The notes under the pieces were generated by a model. That model was not told where the DNA came from. It ran no database searches and saw only the letters and a list, made by a program, of their open reading frames with translations. This document shows positions 35,099 to 46,735 of a DNA stretch of 64,000 bases, in pieces. Source of the stretch: Branchinecta lynchi (lineage: Eukaryota; Arthropoda; Branchiopoda; Anostraca; Branchinectidae); NCBI GenBank assembly GCA_023053575.1, contig JAKZAP010000014.1, positions 13,542,938-13,606,937 of the forward strand, read 5' to 3'. The translations under genes and the position numbers were made by a program. How positions within the stretch are numbered: position 1 is the stretch's first letter; every line of letters starts with the position of its first letter.

Positions 35099-35221
35099 GA
35101 TCTTCTTTCCCTCCATTCTTGTTATTACCGATATGCAAAACTCCTTCTTTTCCTACCCCCTTGGTACAAAAACAGGCACCTGATTTCGCGTTAAAAGCTT
35201 CCGGATACATCACTGGAACTT

Positions 35222-36452
35222 TCGGTAAACAAGAGCTACGAGCTCATATGGCACTTGTTACGAGTAGGTGCTGCAAGAAAGTAGATGACAATGTCAGAAC
35301 ATACCGCCTGCAACCCCCATAGGTTTGGACCTAGAAATAGGATTATCTAATTTCACTCGAGTCTGAGTATTTCCGGCATTTTTCCTGACATCTCCTCTTC
35401 ACGTTCGCCAAGTTTGATTCGAACCGGAGCATATCTGCAAATTTCCGCTTCCCAGTTCATCCTCCTTCTACCGAACGGATCCAGACTGGACGCCAAACAA
35501 TGAGTCTATGACGCATAAGCTCGGTCCTGTCCAACTTGCATCCCATTCGACCGATTTGCTTGGTTTTTATGCACGTCAACAAGTTTCCAGACCCCCCTAC
35601 CACTCCCCCAACCATGGCTGCATGTGGTTCTGACACACGTTTTGCATATATAGGTCATCAGTTCTTATCACCCACAACTTTTTTCCTTACCAACTCCTCC
35701 GACCTTTACCTTGTATTTGTATGGAGGGTTTAAATAAAATTATTATCATTATTATAAAGTTTCACTGGAATCGGACCTCCTGTTCGCAACCTATGGAAGT
35801 CATTAATTTCCGGATTCCCCTTCCCTTAGCTCCTTCAAAAATGGTCGGATCCAGGAACGGAAGGTTTTTTAAGGTATCGTGTCGGGTTCTTAAGTCTATT
35901 TGGTAGGGTCAGTATTATGCCCACCAAGTTTTATCGTCCTTGGCACATCTGGAAGTGTCATAACTCGCGATCACCGTAATCCCGGTAAACCTCCTCCAAG
36001 TCCCCCCCCCCGAAAGATCCCCGATAAGATCTGGTTCTTTCAAGAACGTATCTAGGGCCTATGCTTGTTTTTCCTACCAAATTCTATCCCGACCTCTTCA
36101 CTAAGCGTTTCCCAGATTTCTGATTCCCCCCTCCAACTCCCTCACTAACCGGATCCGGTCTGGATTTTAAGTGGCTAATCTGAGGCACGAGGTCTCTCCA
36201 AATATCAAGTTTCATTGCTATCCGATCACCCGTTCAAAAGTTATAAATACCTCACGATTCCGGATTCCCCCTCCCTCCATTCCCCCCATGATGCTCGGAT
36301 CAGAACTTAATCATTTGGGTTTCCTGATTTGCTTGCCAAGTTTCATCGTCCTAGCTTATGTGGAAGTGCCCGAACTAGCAAAAACGGACCGACAGACCGA
36401 CGGACGGACAGAATCACGATATCGCACTTGTCCGAAGGACAAGTACCATAAC
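35222..36452 (+). repeat. Family B dispersed repeat, copy B4
   Basis: It begins AGAGCTACGAGCTCATATGG with CACTTGTTACGAG. It carries C-rich units with AAGTTTCATCGTCCT and ends ACGGACCGACAGACCGACGG then GCACTTGTCCGAAGGACAAG. Family A copy A7 starts directly after. A plus-strand (ATT)n tail at 35728-35757 is a separate small insertion. Confidence 0.75.
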
Positions 36453-37862
36453 AAGACCAAAGGTTTCGATGGGATCCCAAAAATTCAATATCTGATCCAG
36501 ACAACTGGGTCTTGTCTTAGCCAGATCCAGTCTTCGCCAGACTCCTTGAACATTTTTACAATTAAAATTCAGAAACAGATTAAGGCCAAATAGCTAATCA
36601 CCTGAGAAAACCAAGTTCAGATTTGGATTCAGCATGTGTGTTTACCCCTATAAGTCATATCTGTTTTGACGAAAACTTCCTGCCACTTCTGCCAATTTCC
36701 CGGTTCCGCCCGAACTCCAGAACTACTTGTCCGGCGAAAAAAGAAAGCTCAAAGACGAAATCAGGGTATCTTCTTTCCCCAGTAATGAACATCTAATCAA
36801 CTTCAAATAGAAATTTAGCTTATAACAAATTTTCCGATTCCAGCCGGATTCCGGTCGAACTATATGTCCGGGTAAAATACGATTGTCACACAGGGACTCA
36901 GCATCTCTTCTTACCCCTAAATCGCTTATAATCAACTAGAAATAAAACTTTGACTTCCAACAGTTTTCCGGTTTTGGCCGGATTCCTGACGAACTACATG
37001 TCCGGATAGAAACTTGTTTCCACATAAGTGTTCAGCATGTCTTCTTGCCCTAAATCGAACATCCAATCAACTCCAAATTAAACTTTTAATTTTGACAAAC
37101 TTTCCGGTTTGGGCCGGATTCCGGTCAAAATACTTGTCCGTCGAGAAAATAGTTTTCACCATCGTCTTCAGCATGTCTCCCTACCTCTAAATCGAACATT
37201 TAATCAACTTCAAATAAAACTTTTACTTTCAACTAACTGTCCGGTTTGGGCCGGATTCCGTGCGAAATACTTGTCCATCGAGAAAATAGTTTTCTTCAGC
37301 ATGTCTTCCTACCCCTAAATCGAACATCTAATCAATTTCAAATAAAACTTTTACTTTCAACAAACTTTCCGGTTTGGGCCGGATTCCGGGCGAAATACTT
37401 GTCCGTCGAGAAAATAATTTTCACCATCGTCTTCAGCATGTCTTCCTACCCCTAAATCGAACATCTAATCAACTTCAAATAAAACTTTTACTTTCAACAA
37501 ACTTTCCGGTTTTGGCCGGATTCCGGGCGAACTACTTGTCCGATGACAAAATGGTTTTCACCATCGTGTTCAGCATGTCTTCTTACCCAATAATCGACTA
37601 TCACATTAGCTGTTTATTTTGTTTGTCCCTTAATTTCAATCCCCTCCCCCACCCCTAAATGTAGAGCTACAAAGCCCATCTACGAACTTGACTGGTCCGA
37701 CGACCCAACGAACCTTCTCACCAAGTTTCATCAAAATATCTCATTCCCTTCGAGAGTTATCGTGCTTACAGACGGACGGACAGACGGACGGACGGACGGA
37801 CAGACGGACAACTTTTGCGATGTCATAGGTATCCCTCCACTTACGTTTTGGGATCCCAAAAA
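36453..37862 (+). repeat. Family A dispersed repeat, copy A7, longest
   Basis: It runs from ACCAAAGGTTTCGATGGGAT to CACTTACGTTTTGGGATCCC. In its centre, units beginning near 37109, 37246 and 37374 (137 and 128 bp apart) are nearly identical. Because the unit length is not a multiple of three, the open frames through them shift register and are not genes. Confidence 0.85.
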
Positions 37863-37944
37863 GTCTCCACAACGTCCCATCTCAGCTTCCCCGCACATTA
37901 CGGCCTGTCCCTTCTTCTTTAGTGAATTGTAGTTTTTTGTTCCA

Positions 37945-39225
37945 TTTTTACGACACTTGCCCTTCGGCCAAGTTCCATATAGCGATCGCAATTTCTACTA
38001 AGATATCAATATCGTTGGTCCGGCTTTTGCTTGTTCAGACACTTCCACATAAGCTAGGACGATGGAACTGGGCTGCCATATCAAGGACTCGAATAAACTG
38101 ACTTGAGAATAGTCGTTTGTTTGATCTGACCATCGTGGGGGGAGGAAAGGGATGGAGAATCCGGAATCTAGTGGCATTCATAACTTTTGAACGGGCGATT
38201 CGATTCTAATGAAACTTGGCAAGTGGAAAGAGGTGTCGTCTCCGATGTTCCAGGTTAAGACCGGACCAGATCAGATACTTGTGGGGGGAGTTGAAGGGGC
38301 ACCGAAATTCTAGTGAAACGCTTAGTGTCGAGGGATCGGGATGGAATTTGATGGGAAGGACAAGCCGAAGCCCGAGATTTATTCTTGACAGAACCATACC
38401 ATATCAGGTTTCTTTGGGGAGAGTTGGAGAGGTTTCCCAGAATTCCGATTATCGCGAGTTAGGATACTTCCCGATGTGCTAAGGATGATGAAACTTGTCA
38501 GGCATATTGGTAACCCAACCAAGTAGACTTATGGACCTGGAAACACTGCCCTAGGAAAACTCCTGTTTCTTGATCCGACCATTTTCGAGGGAGTTGAGGG
38601 AAGGGGAGTCTGGGAATACTGATATCCGTAGGTTACGAACGGGTGGTCCAATTTGATTAAAACTTTTCTGGTGATAAGAACTAATGACCTAGACAGGCAA
38701 GAAATGTCTTAGAAGCACATGTGTCAATGGTTGTAGGAGTTGGAGGGGGGGGGGGAGAGTCTGCAAGTTTTGTGACATGCACAAAAACCAAAGGAATGGA
38801 ACGAATGAATGCAACTTGGAAGGTACCGATTTATGCGGCATAGTTTGTTATTTATGGTTCGGACCGGATCTGGCCAGGGTAGAAGGACGATGAACCGGAA
38901 TTTGCAGATATGTGTAGTTTCGCAAAAAATGCTCAGACTCACGAAACTTGATAGCCGGTAAGAGAAGATACTTTAGAGTTTATGAGTCTGAACCAGATTC
39001 GGCCGCATTAGGGGGAGTTTGAGGGGAGGAGTACCGGAAATTTTGTACCCTGTTGTTTGCCCTAGATGATTCGAGGCGATGCGGGGAATGCTGAGAATCG
39101 AATGAAACTAGATATCCTATTTCTAGGTCAGATCCTAGGAGGTTGAATGGAGTATTTGCGACGTTCTCATCTACTTTCTTGCAGCACCTACTCGTAACAA
39201 GTGCCATATGAGCTCGTAGATCTTG
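37945..39225 (-). repeat. Family B dispersed repeat, copy B5, inverted
   Basis: It starts CGACACTTGCCCTTCGGCCA with AGTTCCATATAGCGATCGC and has several G-rich units with AACGGG.GAT..GATT. It ends GCAGCACCTACTCGTAACAA then GTGCCATATGAGCTCG. Both ends match B4 in reverse. Confidence 0.8.
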
Positions 39226-39959
39226 TTGTTCCTTCTCATTATGTGTACTCCAATATTGTGTCCTTTCAACAGGTTATAAACTAATTAAACAAATAAAATA
39301 AATAGTAACTGCATGCAGAAAATTCCAAACATTTTTGATATTCTCGAGGGAGTAGTAGACTCGTTGCTATGAGTAGAAGATAACGTAACCGTGGATATGA
39401 CAGTGCAAGATTTTGAACAGTATCATGGCTCGTAAAAGTGGGGAATCATATTGTCATAGTGGCCGCTATGTTCGACGGAGATAGTGTTCGACGGCGGTTA
39501 TCTTTCTGCAGTGTACTCACGGATTTGCGTTCCAAAATACAAAGCAAAAATCCGCTGAGCGCCAGAACTAACAGAAAGTGTTCGTGCCTCTGTTGCGCTT
39601 TACAACTTCTCGCTGTTTCGCCACTTTCCAGGTACAGAACCGCGTCCACGTCTATTTTTAGAACTAGCCTAGCCCAAGAACATCCTCAGAAAGCCAAGCG
39701 AGTTTTAGCCCATTCACAAGAACACATGGGGGTAAAGCAGCGAAGCTTTTCAGACTGCTAGAATCGCCGTTTCATTTAGGGTTGGATTTTGTCCAGTGCC
39801 TAGTAAGGGGAGAGAATATCGCCAACGCATGGAAGATAGTTTATAGAAGCTCTTCAGAACAAGAGCTAGAAGCTCATATGGCACTTGCCACGCTGGGTCA
39901 AAGGATGAAAGTAGAAATTTGCCAATTCGAGGGTTTGTTGTGATCAATTGTAAGAAAAA

Positions 39960-40215
39960 CACTTCCGGTAAGAATGATCATGCGCCCTTGGAAATCCCGA
40001 GAATGTATCGTTTGGTGAAAAGGATTTTATTTTTTTTCACTTGGTTGTGATGATGCGCACTTTAAGGGCGCTAGAAATTCATCCGTAATGAAAACCCTTA
40101 AAGCAAAAAAGATGATAGGGTCATCGAGATAATGAAAATGTTTATTTTTGCTTAAAAGTAGACTATTGTTTGTACTTTATGGGATTAACTTGTAAGCAAA
40201 TTCTTGAGGCAAAAA
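39960..40215. repeat. Dispersed repeat shared, inverted, with 27590-27880
   Basis: It contains CCTTGGAAATCCCGAGAATG and GATGCGCACTTTAAGGGCGC. Its inverted relative lies before the direct repeat at 28262. Confidence 0.5.
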
Positions 40216-40239
40216 TGGGGGGGGGGGGGGAGACTCTAG

Positions 40240-41432
40240 ACATTGCAAGTGCTAGAATGCTGATCATATAACTCCTTTAAGGGATGGTCAGATCCAGGAA
40301 ATGACGATTGCTAAGCCAATCTTGTCAAGTCTCTAATTTTCAAGCCAAGTTTCATCGTCATAGCACATCTCGAAGTACCTTAAATCGCGATAACCGTAAT
40401 TCCAGACCCTCCTCACCCCCCCCCCCCCCCCATCTCCAAAACCTCCCAGAGGGCCCGAATCCACACAGGTTCTGTCACTGATGTATCTTCAGCTTGTGCT
40501 TGTTCTTCCCACCAAGTTTCATCCCGATCGCTCTACTCTAAGCGTGTCAAAAGATTTCCGGTCCTCCCCTCTACCCTTAGACCTTAGACCTTAGATCCTC
40601 CTGTGCCACCAGAGGCACCCAGGGCCCCCTCTACCCACCACCCACATTCATCAGATCCGGTCCGGACTTGAAATGAAACGTTTGAGACACGAGGTTTTTC
40701 CAAATGCCAAGTTTCATTAAGATCCGATCCCCCGTTTGAAAGTTATACCATACCTCAACATTCAGGATTCCCCTCCCTCCACTCCCCCCCACGATGGTCG
40801 GATCAGTGAACTGTTTTTTTAAGCCAACCCTGTCAAGTCTCTCATGCTCAAGCCGAGTTTCGTCGTCCTAGAAAATCTGTAAGTACGTTAACTCGCGATC
40901 ACCGGAATTCCGGACCCCCACCCCCTCTAACTTCTCCCAGTGCCCGAATCCGGTCCTGATCTGTCAATGATGTGTTTAGAGCTTATGGTTGTTCTTCGCA
41001 CCAAGTTTCACTCCAGTCGCTTCACTCCAAGCGTGTCGCAAGTTTCCGGTTCCCCCCTTGCCCCCCCCCCCCCCCCCCCCCCCATCCATTGGATCCGTTC
41101 CGGACATGAAGTAGGACACCAGTGATACGCTCTTTCCAAATTTCAAGTTTCATTAAGATCCAATCACCCGTAACAAAGTTAGGCATACCTCAAGATTCCG
41201 GATGTCCCCTCCCTCCACCCCCCCCCCCCCCCCAGTGGTCGGATCGAGGTCTGACTATTTCCAAGTTAGTTCGGTCGGGTCCTTGATACGCATGACAAGT
41301 TGCATCGTCCTACCACTTCTGGAAGTACCCTAACTCGAGAACAGTGGACCGACAGGCCGACAGACAGATCGAAAATTGATCGGTATATGGCACTGGAGCG
41401 AAGCTGCAAGTGCCATAAAAACTTAGTCAGCC
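40240..41432 (+). repeat. Family B dispersed repeat, copy B7
   Basis: It has C-rich units with ACTCGCGATCACCGGAATTC and AAGTTTCATTAAGATCC, and C runs of more than 10 at 40417, 41061 (about 23) and 41217. It ends CGATCGGTATATGGCACTGG-type sequence with a closing CAAGTGCCATAAAA. It stops about 125 bases before the first coding exon of gene 2. Confidence 0.75.
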
Positions 41433-41556
41433 GCACACCTCTGCTGTGACAGAGATTGTCACGGATCCATGTGAACCATTGTATTCACAGAAGCTAGGGC
41501 TATTGCAGTGGTTAGTTTCAGGTAACGGCTTCGACCATTATTTGATTCTCTTTTAG

Positions 41557-41807
41557 GCAGACCCTGAACACAAGTCGGGCACTATGGGGAAGGTCACTTT
41601 GCCAACATGGGCTGTGATCGCAGCAGGCATACTGTTCGTTGGTGGCATGGTTACAGTAGGACTTACGGTCTTCTACTTGGCTCCACCCCCTCCAGGTAGT
41701 GAGGAGTTGACAACGGCTGTCACGACAACTGCGACGACATCCACCCCTTCAACCCAAACGACAACGACTAGGCCACCTGGCGATGTTAACTACCGACTTC
41801 CAAAGAC
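41557..41807 (+). CDS. Gene 2 first coding exon: membrane anchor and stalk of aminopeptidase N-like protein
   Basis: An acceptor TCTCTTTTAG precedes 41557. After 27 untranslated bases the ATG at 41584 starts MGKVTLPTW, then a membrane segment AVIAAGILFVGGMVTVGLTV (residues about 10-33). A Pro/Thr stalk (residues 34-66, with TTTATTSTPSTQTTTT) and NYRLPKT follow. A short cytosolic tail, one membrane span and a Thr-rich, probably O-glycosylated stalk is the type II layout of membrane aminopeptidase N. The donor is GTAAGA at 41808 and exit is phase 2, leaving AC to join the next exon as Thr. The coding part is 41584-41807; a 5' untranslated exon must lie upstream. Confidence 0.88.
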
Positions 41808-41950
41808 GTAAGAAACTTCCAACGATATTTAGGGAAGATAGTGGTCAATGTTTGCCTAATCTGAACCTCTACTCAGGCTCTAAGCAAAATGGAATTTTCC
41901 GATTCAACATAGTTGCTCTTGTTGTTTAGTTTTGTGTTATAACTGCACTA

Positions 41951-44064
41951 AATAGATAAGTCAGCTAAAATATACTCTGGTGATTTTTCGGCCTTCCTTG
42001 GCAAAACTTCTCGTCAGGCTGCCGTTGGAAGAAATGAACCTGCAATAAAACAAATGAAGTTTCTGGAAAATACAGATATCCTATTTGTGGAGTTATTGTT
42101 TAAAGCACTATTTACTCTTCAACTTAAGAGTATTTTAAAATATTTGAATACTTTAAAACTATGCTGTGCTTTCAACAAATAACAAACGCTTTTGGCTTTT
42201 TTAAGCCTTTTCAGAGACCCGTTGACTTGTAGCAAAAACAGGAAACATAGAATGTACCGTACGAGATTGGGGTCTCTGGGGTTAGAACATATGGAGTGAT
42301 TCTGGAAGTAGGTTGCGTTAGTATTATAAGTAAGACAGGTCCTTTAAGAATTGCTGTTTGGGAAAAACAGGTCGTGAGACTTCATTCTGGACGCAGCTGC
42401 TGTAGACCCCCAGACCCTTTTTCACAACTAAGCCAAAGCTATCCAAAATGCGGAAAGTCCCCTCCCATGTCAGCGACCAAGTCGATTAGCAAAAATAGCA
42501 GCAGTCTCCAAAATGAAACCTCAGCACTAATACTCCCCTACACAACGCTTTAGAAGTAGCTCCCCACAACAGTATCGTTTGGTTTATTGAAAGGTTCGTT
42601 TATTTTGGCTGCAGTCTGACGAGGACCCTTGCCGACAAGCAGGGGCGTCGCAAGGGGGGGGTGCGGGGGGTGCAGCACCCCCCCACCTTTTTGAGATTCG
42701 GTAAAATTTTGGGCCAGAGGCCCAAAGTTTTATTAAAATTGTTCGGTATTATTTCGGTTTACGGGGATTCGGTAGTTATACAGAATTCTAAATAGGCTAT
42801 CGGTACAAATCTCTTCGGTATAATGATCGGAATTCAGTATAATTGCCAGTATTCGGTAGTTATCACGAACTTGGTGAGAGAATTTACTGAAATCATTTGG
42901 TAATTTTTCGATGCCGGAACTATTCGGTATATTTATGGAGATTCCGTAGTTACACAGACTCCCGAATAAACTATTGGTTCGTTATTCGGTATCATGATTG
43001 GGATTCGGTAATTTATTCAGTATAATTTCCAGGATTAGGAAGATAACCATGAATCCTGACTTTGTTCCACTTTCGACGAAAGTATACCGAATATGAATAT
43101 TGTTCGGTAGTCTTTCGATACCAAAACAATTCGGTAAAATAACGGGATACGGTAGTTATACAGAATCTCGAACACGCTATCGGTCTAAACTTATTCGGTA
43201 TAATAACTGGGATTCGGTAACTTATTCGTTGGAATTGCCAGGATTCGGAATTTACCACGAACCTCGAAACTCAAAAGAGGTCTAGTGAAGCACTGGTCGT
43301 AGACAAATAGGATGATCTATGATATCATCGATAGTCCTTACTTTTATTTTGGATCCTAAAAAGAATATCTAATCATAAATATTTCGAAAATTCCGCCTGC
43401 AGCACTTTTCGTAATATTCTCTATTTTGTAGAAGGGCCCGTCATTTGACGGGGGTTTTAAGCCAGTTTTACACTGAGATTTCGAAACATTAAAAGCTAGA
43501 ATTTGGATGGAAATTAAATTTGGCAGGAAAATCAAAAAAAAAATTTGGCCTGCGGCGCTCACTTTATGTGATTATAGGTAGTATATTGACTAGACTACAG
43601 TTGCTGCTGCTGCCGGGACGTCAATCCATCCGGTTTCTGGAACTTCTTAAAGTCTCAGTATTTAATCAACGGTAAATGATAGAATTTGTAAGAGGAGCAG
43701 TTAAATTTTAGCCTACAAAAAAAAATGGATTTTGAAAATTTTTGCCTGCGGCGCTCGATTTAGTTTTCTATTGGTTATTATAGCTGTTACTGCAATCATT
43801 CCCGGCAATATATTCTCCATGTGGGCTCGCCAAACGCTGCCTAATACTTGGCTTATTGTCGTTCATGCTGCCTTTTTTTTGTTACTCTTCCTATGTAATC
43901 GTTTCTGTTCCATAATTTAAAGCTCGAATTCTTAGTTCTAGGATTCGGTAAAATTTTTGAAAGATTCGGTAAAATTTTGGCTCTGCACCCCCCCACCGAA
44001 AATGCACTTGCGACGCCCCTGCCGACAAGGGCCGAAATAGCACCTGGTCGGATTTTAGCTGACT
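41951..44064. mobile_element. Inverted-repeat element carrying hammerhead-like boxes, split by hAT
   Basis: The left end GTCAGCTAAAATATACTCTG with TTTTTCGGCC and CTTCTCGTCAGGCTG is matched inverted by the right side: GTCTGACGAGGACCCTTG (42614) and, after the hAT element, GGGCCGAAATAGC and GGATTTTAGCTGAC (44030-44064). Without the hAT insert it would be about 0.7 kb. It is related to the palindrome at 21131-21298. Confidence 0.6.
42640..44021. mobile_element. hAT-type nonautonomous transposon, 1.38 kb, perfect 8 bp TSD
   Basis: The ends CAGGGGCGTCGCAAG and CTTGCGACGCCCCTG are perfect inverts, and CCGACAAG lies on both sides (42632-42639 and 44022-44029). The interior holds many ATTCGGTA-type short repeats (42700-43240) and GCGCCGCAGG-type boxes (43380-43760, inverted) like those at 5301. 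No transposase reading frame is present. Confidence 0.93.
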
Positions 44065-44543
44065 TTTCCATTTAGGGAAATTCTGCATGCATAACCTGCA
44101 GTCAGTTTGAGCTGAAAGAGTCTCGTTGTTTTACAAAAATCGTAGGGTCTCAGAGCCTTGTTTTCTAGAAAACTCTAGACAGCACATCGCTGTTGTAACA
44201 GGTGGCGAGCATTAGGAATATCAGCTACGGAAAACAGTCAAAGGACCAGACTAGAATTTCTTCGACATAATTACTCTGCTAGACAGGCTGTGGCTTGCCA
44301 GGCATGTACTCAAACTTCTACCAGGACTTCGGCGTGCGTGAGAACAATATGCTTCAGCCAAGCAGCACGAGTGCTCACAGGTTTGAACTATACCAAACAA
44401 ATTTGGCGGAATCCATGACAAGTTTTTGGTGAAGAAAAAGATTCATCTAATAAAACGAGGGTTAGGAGGAGTATCGCAGCAAGGTGCAGAATGTGATTGA
44501 GCGTACAAGAGTTTGCGACTTGGCGTACAAGTTACTATGGTGA

Positions 44544-44752
44544 CCGTTCCAACCTACTCGAAATAGTAACTGATTGCTGACCATGTTCGGGAGCAGAGTA
44601 AGCGAGTAACTACGGATCTCTGTAACGTGACTGGCTGGATTACCCCGTGGAGCATATTCGCAAAAATAGAAAAATAGGTTCCAACTTTGAAGCCAAGAAG
44701 CCAGAGTTCGTGACGTAGTGCGTCGTAACTATGGTAAGTAGGTTGGAACACG
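44544..44752. mobile_element. Nonautonomous element with CGTTCCAACCTACT ends
   Basis: CGTTCCAACCTACTCGAAAT at the left and AGTAGGTTGGAAC at the right are inverted repeats. An inverted relative with ends CGTGTTCCATCCTACT and AGGAGGGTTGAACACG lies at 55586-55883. Both share GGATCTCTGTAACGTGA or its inverse. Confidence 0.7.
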
Positions 44753-45028
44753 CTCAAAGTAAAGTTGGTCTTCTTTGCAAGACAGTTATTTCCTGAGAGC
44801 AGAAACAAGAAGAAAAGAGAGAAAGGATACCACTACGAGTGTTTTAAAAAAAATAACGTGTTAAGGGGTATTTTTTTTCTTATTTTGCTATTTAGCAAAA
44901 AAATGGTCTGTCCAAAGTTTCTGTCCCAGGACAACATATCCCAGGATAACATGTGCAATTTTCTAGAAACAAGTACTCTAAAGCATAGGAGGTAAACAGG
45001 GGGTCGAAAAAATGTGCCTGAATGAAAC

Positions 45029-45070
45029 TTATACTTCAAGAAACGGAATTATCCGTTTCTTGAAGTATAA
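45029..45070. promoter_or_regulatory. Perfect hairpin, 19 bp arms and 4-base loop
   Basis: TTATACTTCAAGAAACGGA, loop ATTA, then the exact reverse complement. Each arm carries TTCNNGAA (TTCAAGAA / TTCTTGAA), the minimal dimer of a heat-shock element. A third in-register GAA block is not clear, so binding is uncertain. Confidence 0.45.
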
Positions 45071-45291
45071 ACTAGAGGGTATCTAAAGTTTTAGTCCTCT
45101 ACCAGCGCACCAACGGCATTATAATAATACAAAGCAAGAGAAAAGGCTTTCACCTCTAAATATTATATTACACTTATCTTAGAGCCACGGAGTGGATGCA
45201 AAGCCTGTGTTGCTCCCAGCTGCTGAGCAGGTATAAAGATGGAAAAAATCTTCCGTACAAAAAAACTTCGATCTTAAAACATCATTTCTAG

Positions 45292-45451
45292 CCTCAAACC
45301 CACCCATTACCATCTCCGCCTTCTACCTGTGATCGAAGAAGGTAACTTTACAATCGACGGCCATGTGGTCATTGAAGTGACGTGTTTGGAAGAAACCCAG
45401 TGGGTAATCCTTCACACCAACGATATGGTAGTTCACCTGGACACAATCAAG
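45292..45451 (+). CDS. Gene 2 exon 2: start of the M1 N-terminal beta domain
   Basis: It encodes LKPTHYHLRLLPVIEEGNFT followed by IDGHVVIEVTCLEETQWVIL and HTNDMVVHLDTIK. P.HY.L.L.P....F.G.V.I......T..I.LH...L is the opening of the M1 N-terminal beta-saddle domain. The acceptor is TTTCTAG at 45291; entry completes ACC (Thr). The donor is GTAGGC at 45452, and exit is phase 0. Confidence 0.9.
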
Positions 45452-46382
45452 GTAGGCTTATCTTTATTTCCACGCAAGGAATTCACCTACTTTTTTTTTT
45501 TTTTGGTGTTCAACAGCTTAACATAGTCATAAAATCTTTCTGACATTTTATTAGTTTGGTCGATTGATTGCACTTCTATAGTATTATTTATAGTAGGTAG
45601 CCATTAACGTTTATTGTCCTTATTTCCTGTTATCGAAAAAGTACAATAGGTTGGGATGTCGTGTAATTGCTGAACCGAAAAGAAACATGACAAAAGATGT
45701 CCGTTTTCGGTCCCAAGCACACCAGCATCCTTTTTAATGGTCATTGTTCTTGTGTAGTGATCAGTCGAGCAAATTACCACTTCTTATACTCTGCATAAAT
45801 TACAACACTGAGTGGTTTAAAGCGACATTAAACAAGTAAATGATTTTGGTTCCTGGTTGAATTTTTATTAACTTTTTAAATTGGAATTTCCTACTCAAAT
45901 GCAAAGCTACTCCTGCTTACCATGGTTAGTGATAGTCAACACGTAACCGCTGGTAACTGTGCGTACAGGGTTCAGTCTAGCCGGACTACAATGGTTCTAC
46001 GGAATACAGCAGACCAGCGATGTTTATTCCTTGCGTCCCAGTTAACTATCGCAGCGATTGGTTAAATGGCCAGAGGTCTGCATCTTCAAAGTAGTAATGA
46101 CTCCGTCGCAGGTTTGGAAAAAAGAAGCTAGTTTTTACCGACTGTAGGAGCAAGAGTTACCAGCTCTTCTGGTTTTCGAAATGGCCGGATTCGGCTCGGA
46201 ATCGGACTTATCTGGGACATTTTCTCTGGCAAGCGACCGAACTCGGGAGGTCAGCATGCCAGAAAGTTTTGGATTCCCCACTACTTGGCCTTTAGCTTCT
46301 CTTCAAATAAGCTAATTAGCTGCTGATTCGCACACAAAGTATTTCCTAGTAAACTGCGTAGTAGGCTTAGCCTAACCAGTCC

Positions 46383-46735
46383 AGAGCGAAAAAACATTAG
46401 GGAGTAGCGCCAAGACCTACGCTTTCCATGCTTTGCAAACGGGTCATACTTGTAGCGCCGCCCGCTAAGCTTGCGGCATTTAAAGCGAGACAAACTTCCA
46501 GGTTTCTAAATTTTTAGTAAAGCAATGGTGCGGTCTGCACCCACAAAAAAAACAACGGAGATAGTATCGTTGTTTTACTATCTTCAGAACACAAGGTTAT
46601 CAGAGCCAGCGCTAGTGAACAATTGAATGAGTTTCAGTAGGGACGTTCTCTATCGCTAGTGGTGCTTGTATCGCTGCTATTCGAGTCTGTGTCAATTTTG
46701 TCAAGTCTTGGCGGTACTCCGAGAGCAAAATAACA
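46383..46735. mobile_element. Mutator-like MITE, copy 1, inverted
   Basis: AGAGCGAAAAAACATTAGGG with AGTAGCGCCAAGAC at the left pairs with CTTGGCGGTACTCC near 46715. A minus-strand stretch reads SRFKCRKLSGRRYKYDPF, shared with the other copies. Confidence 0.6.

Larger units (their letters stand above)
12208..41556. other. 29 kb intergenic region made of repeats and transposon remains
   Basis: No host protein-coding exon is recognised between the end of gene 1 and the first coding exon of gene 2, although a 5' untranslated exon of gene 2 must lie somewhere here. Stretches where I see nothing assignable are 14365-15023, 20150-20630, 21800-22843, 26000-26500, 30140-31500, 33203-34165 and 39230-39960. 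Confidence 0.7.
41808..45291 (+). other. Gene 2 intron 1
   Basis: It contains a large inverted-repeat element (41951-44064) with a nested hAT transposon, a small TIR element (44544-44752) and a perfect hairpin (45029-45070). Nothing is recognised from 44065 to 44543. Confidence 0.75.

Noticed and set aside
34790..35194. 134-codon open frame
   Set aside because: It runs from family A units through the GACGGACG run into unrelated sequence and contains TDGRTDGQ from the simple repeat.
36171..36593. 140-codon open frame
   Set aside because: It crosses the junction of a family B copy and family A copy A7 and translates the GACAGACCGACGG run as DRQTDGRTE.
37109..37658. Overlapping open frames reading MGRIP..ILV.REN repeated three times
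   Set aside because: They are translations of the family A tandem unit. The unit spacing is 137 and 128 bp, not a multiple of three, so each frame shifts at the next unit. No protein is implied.
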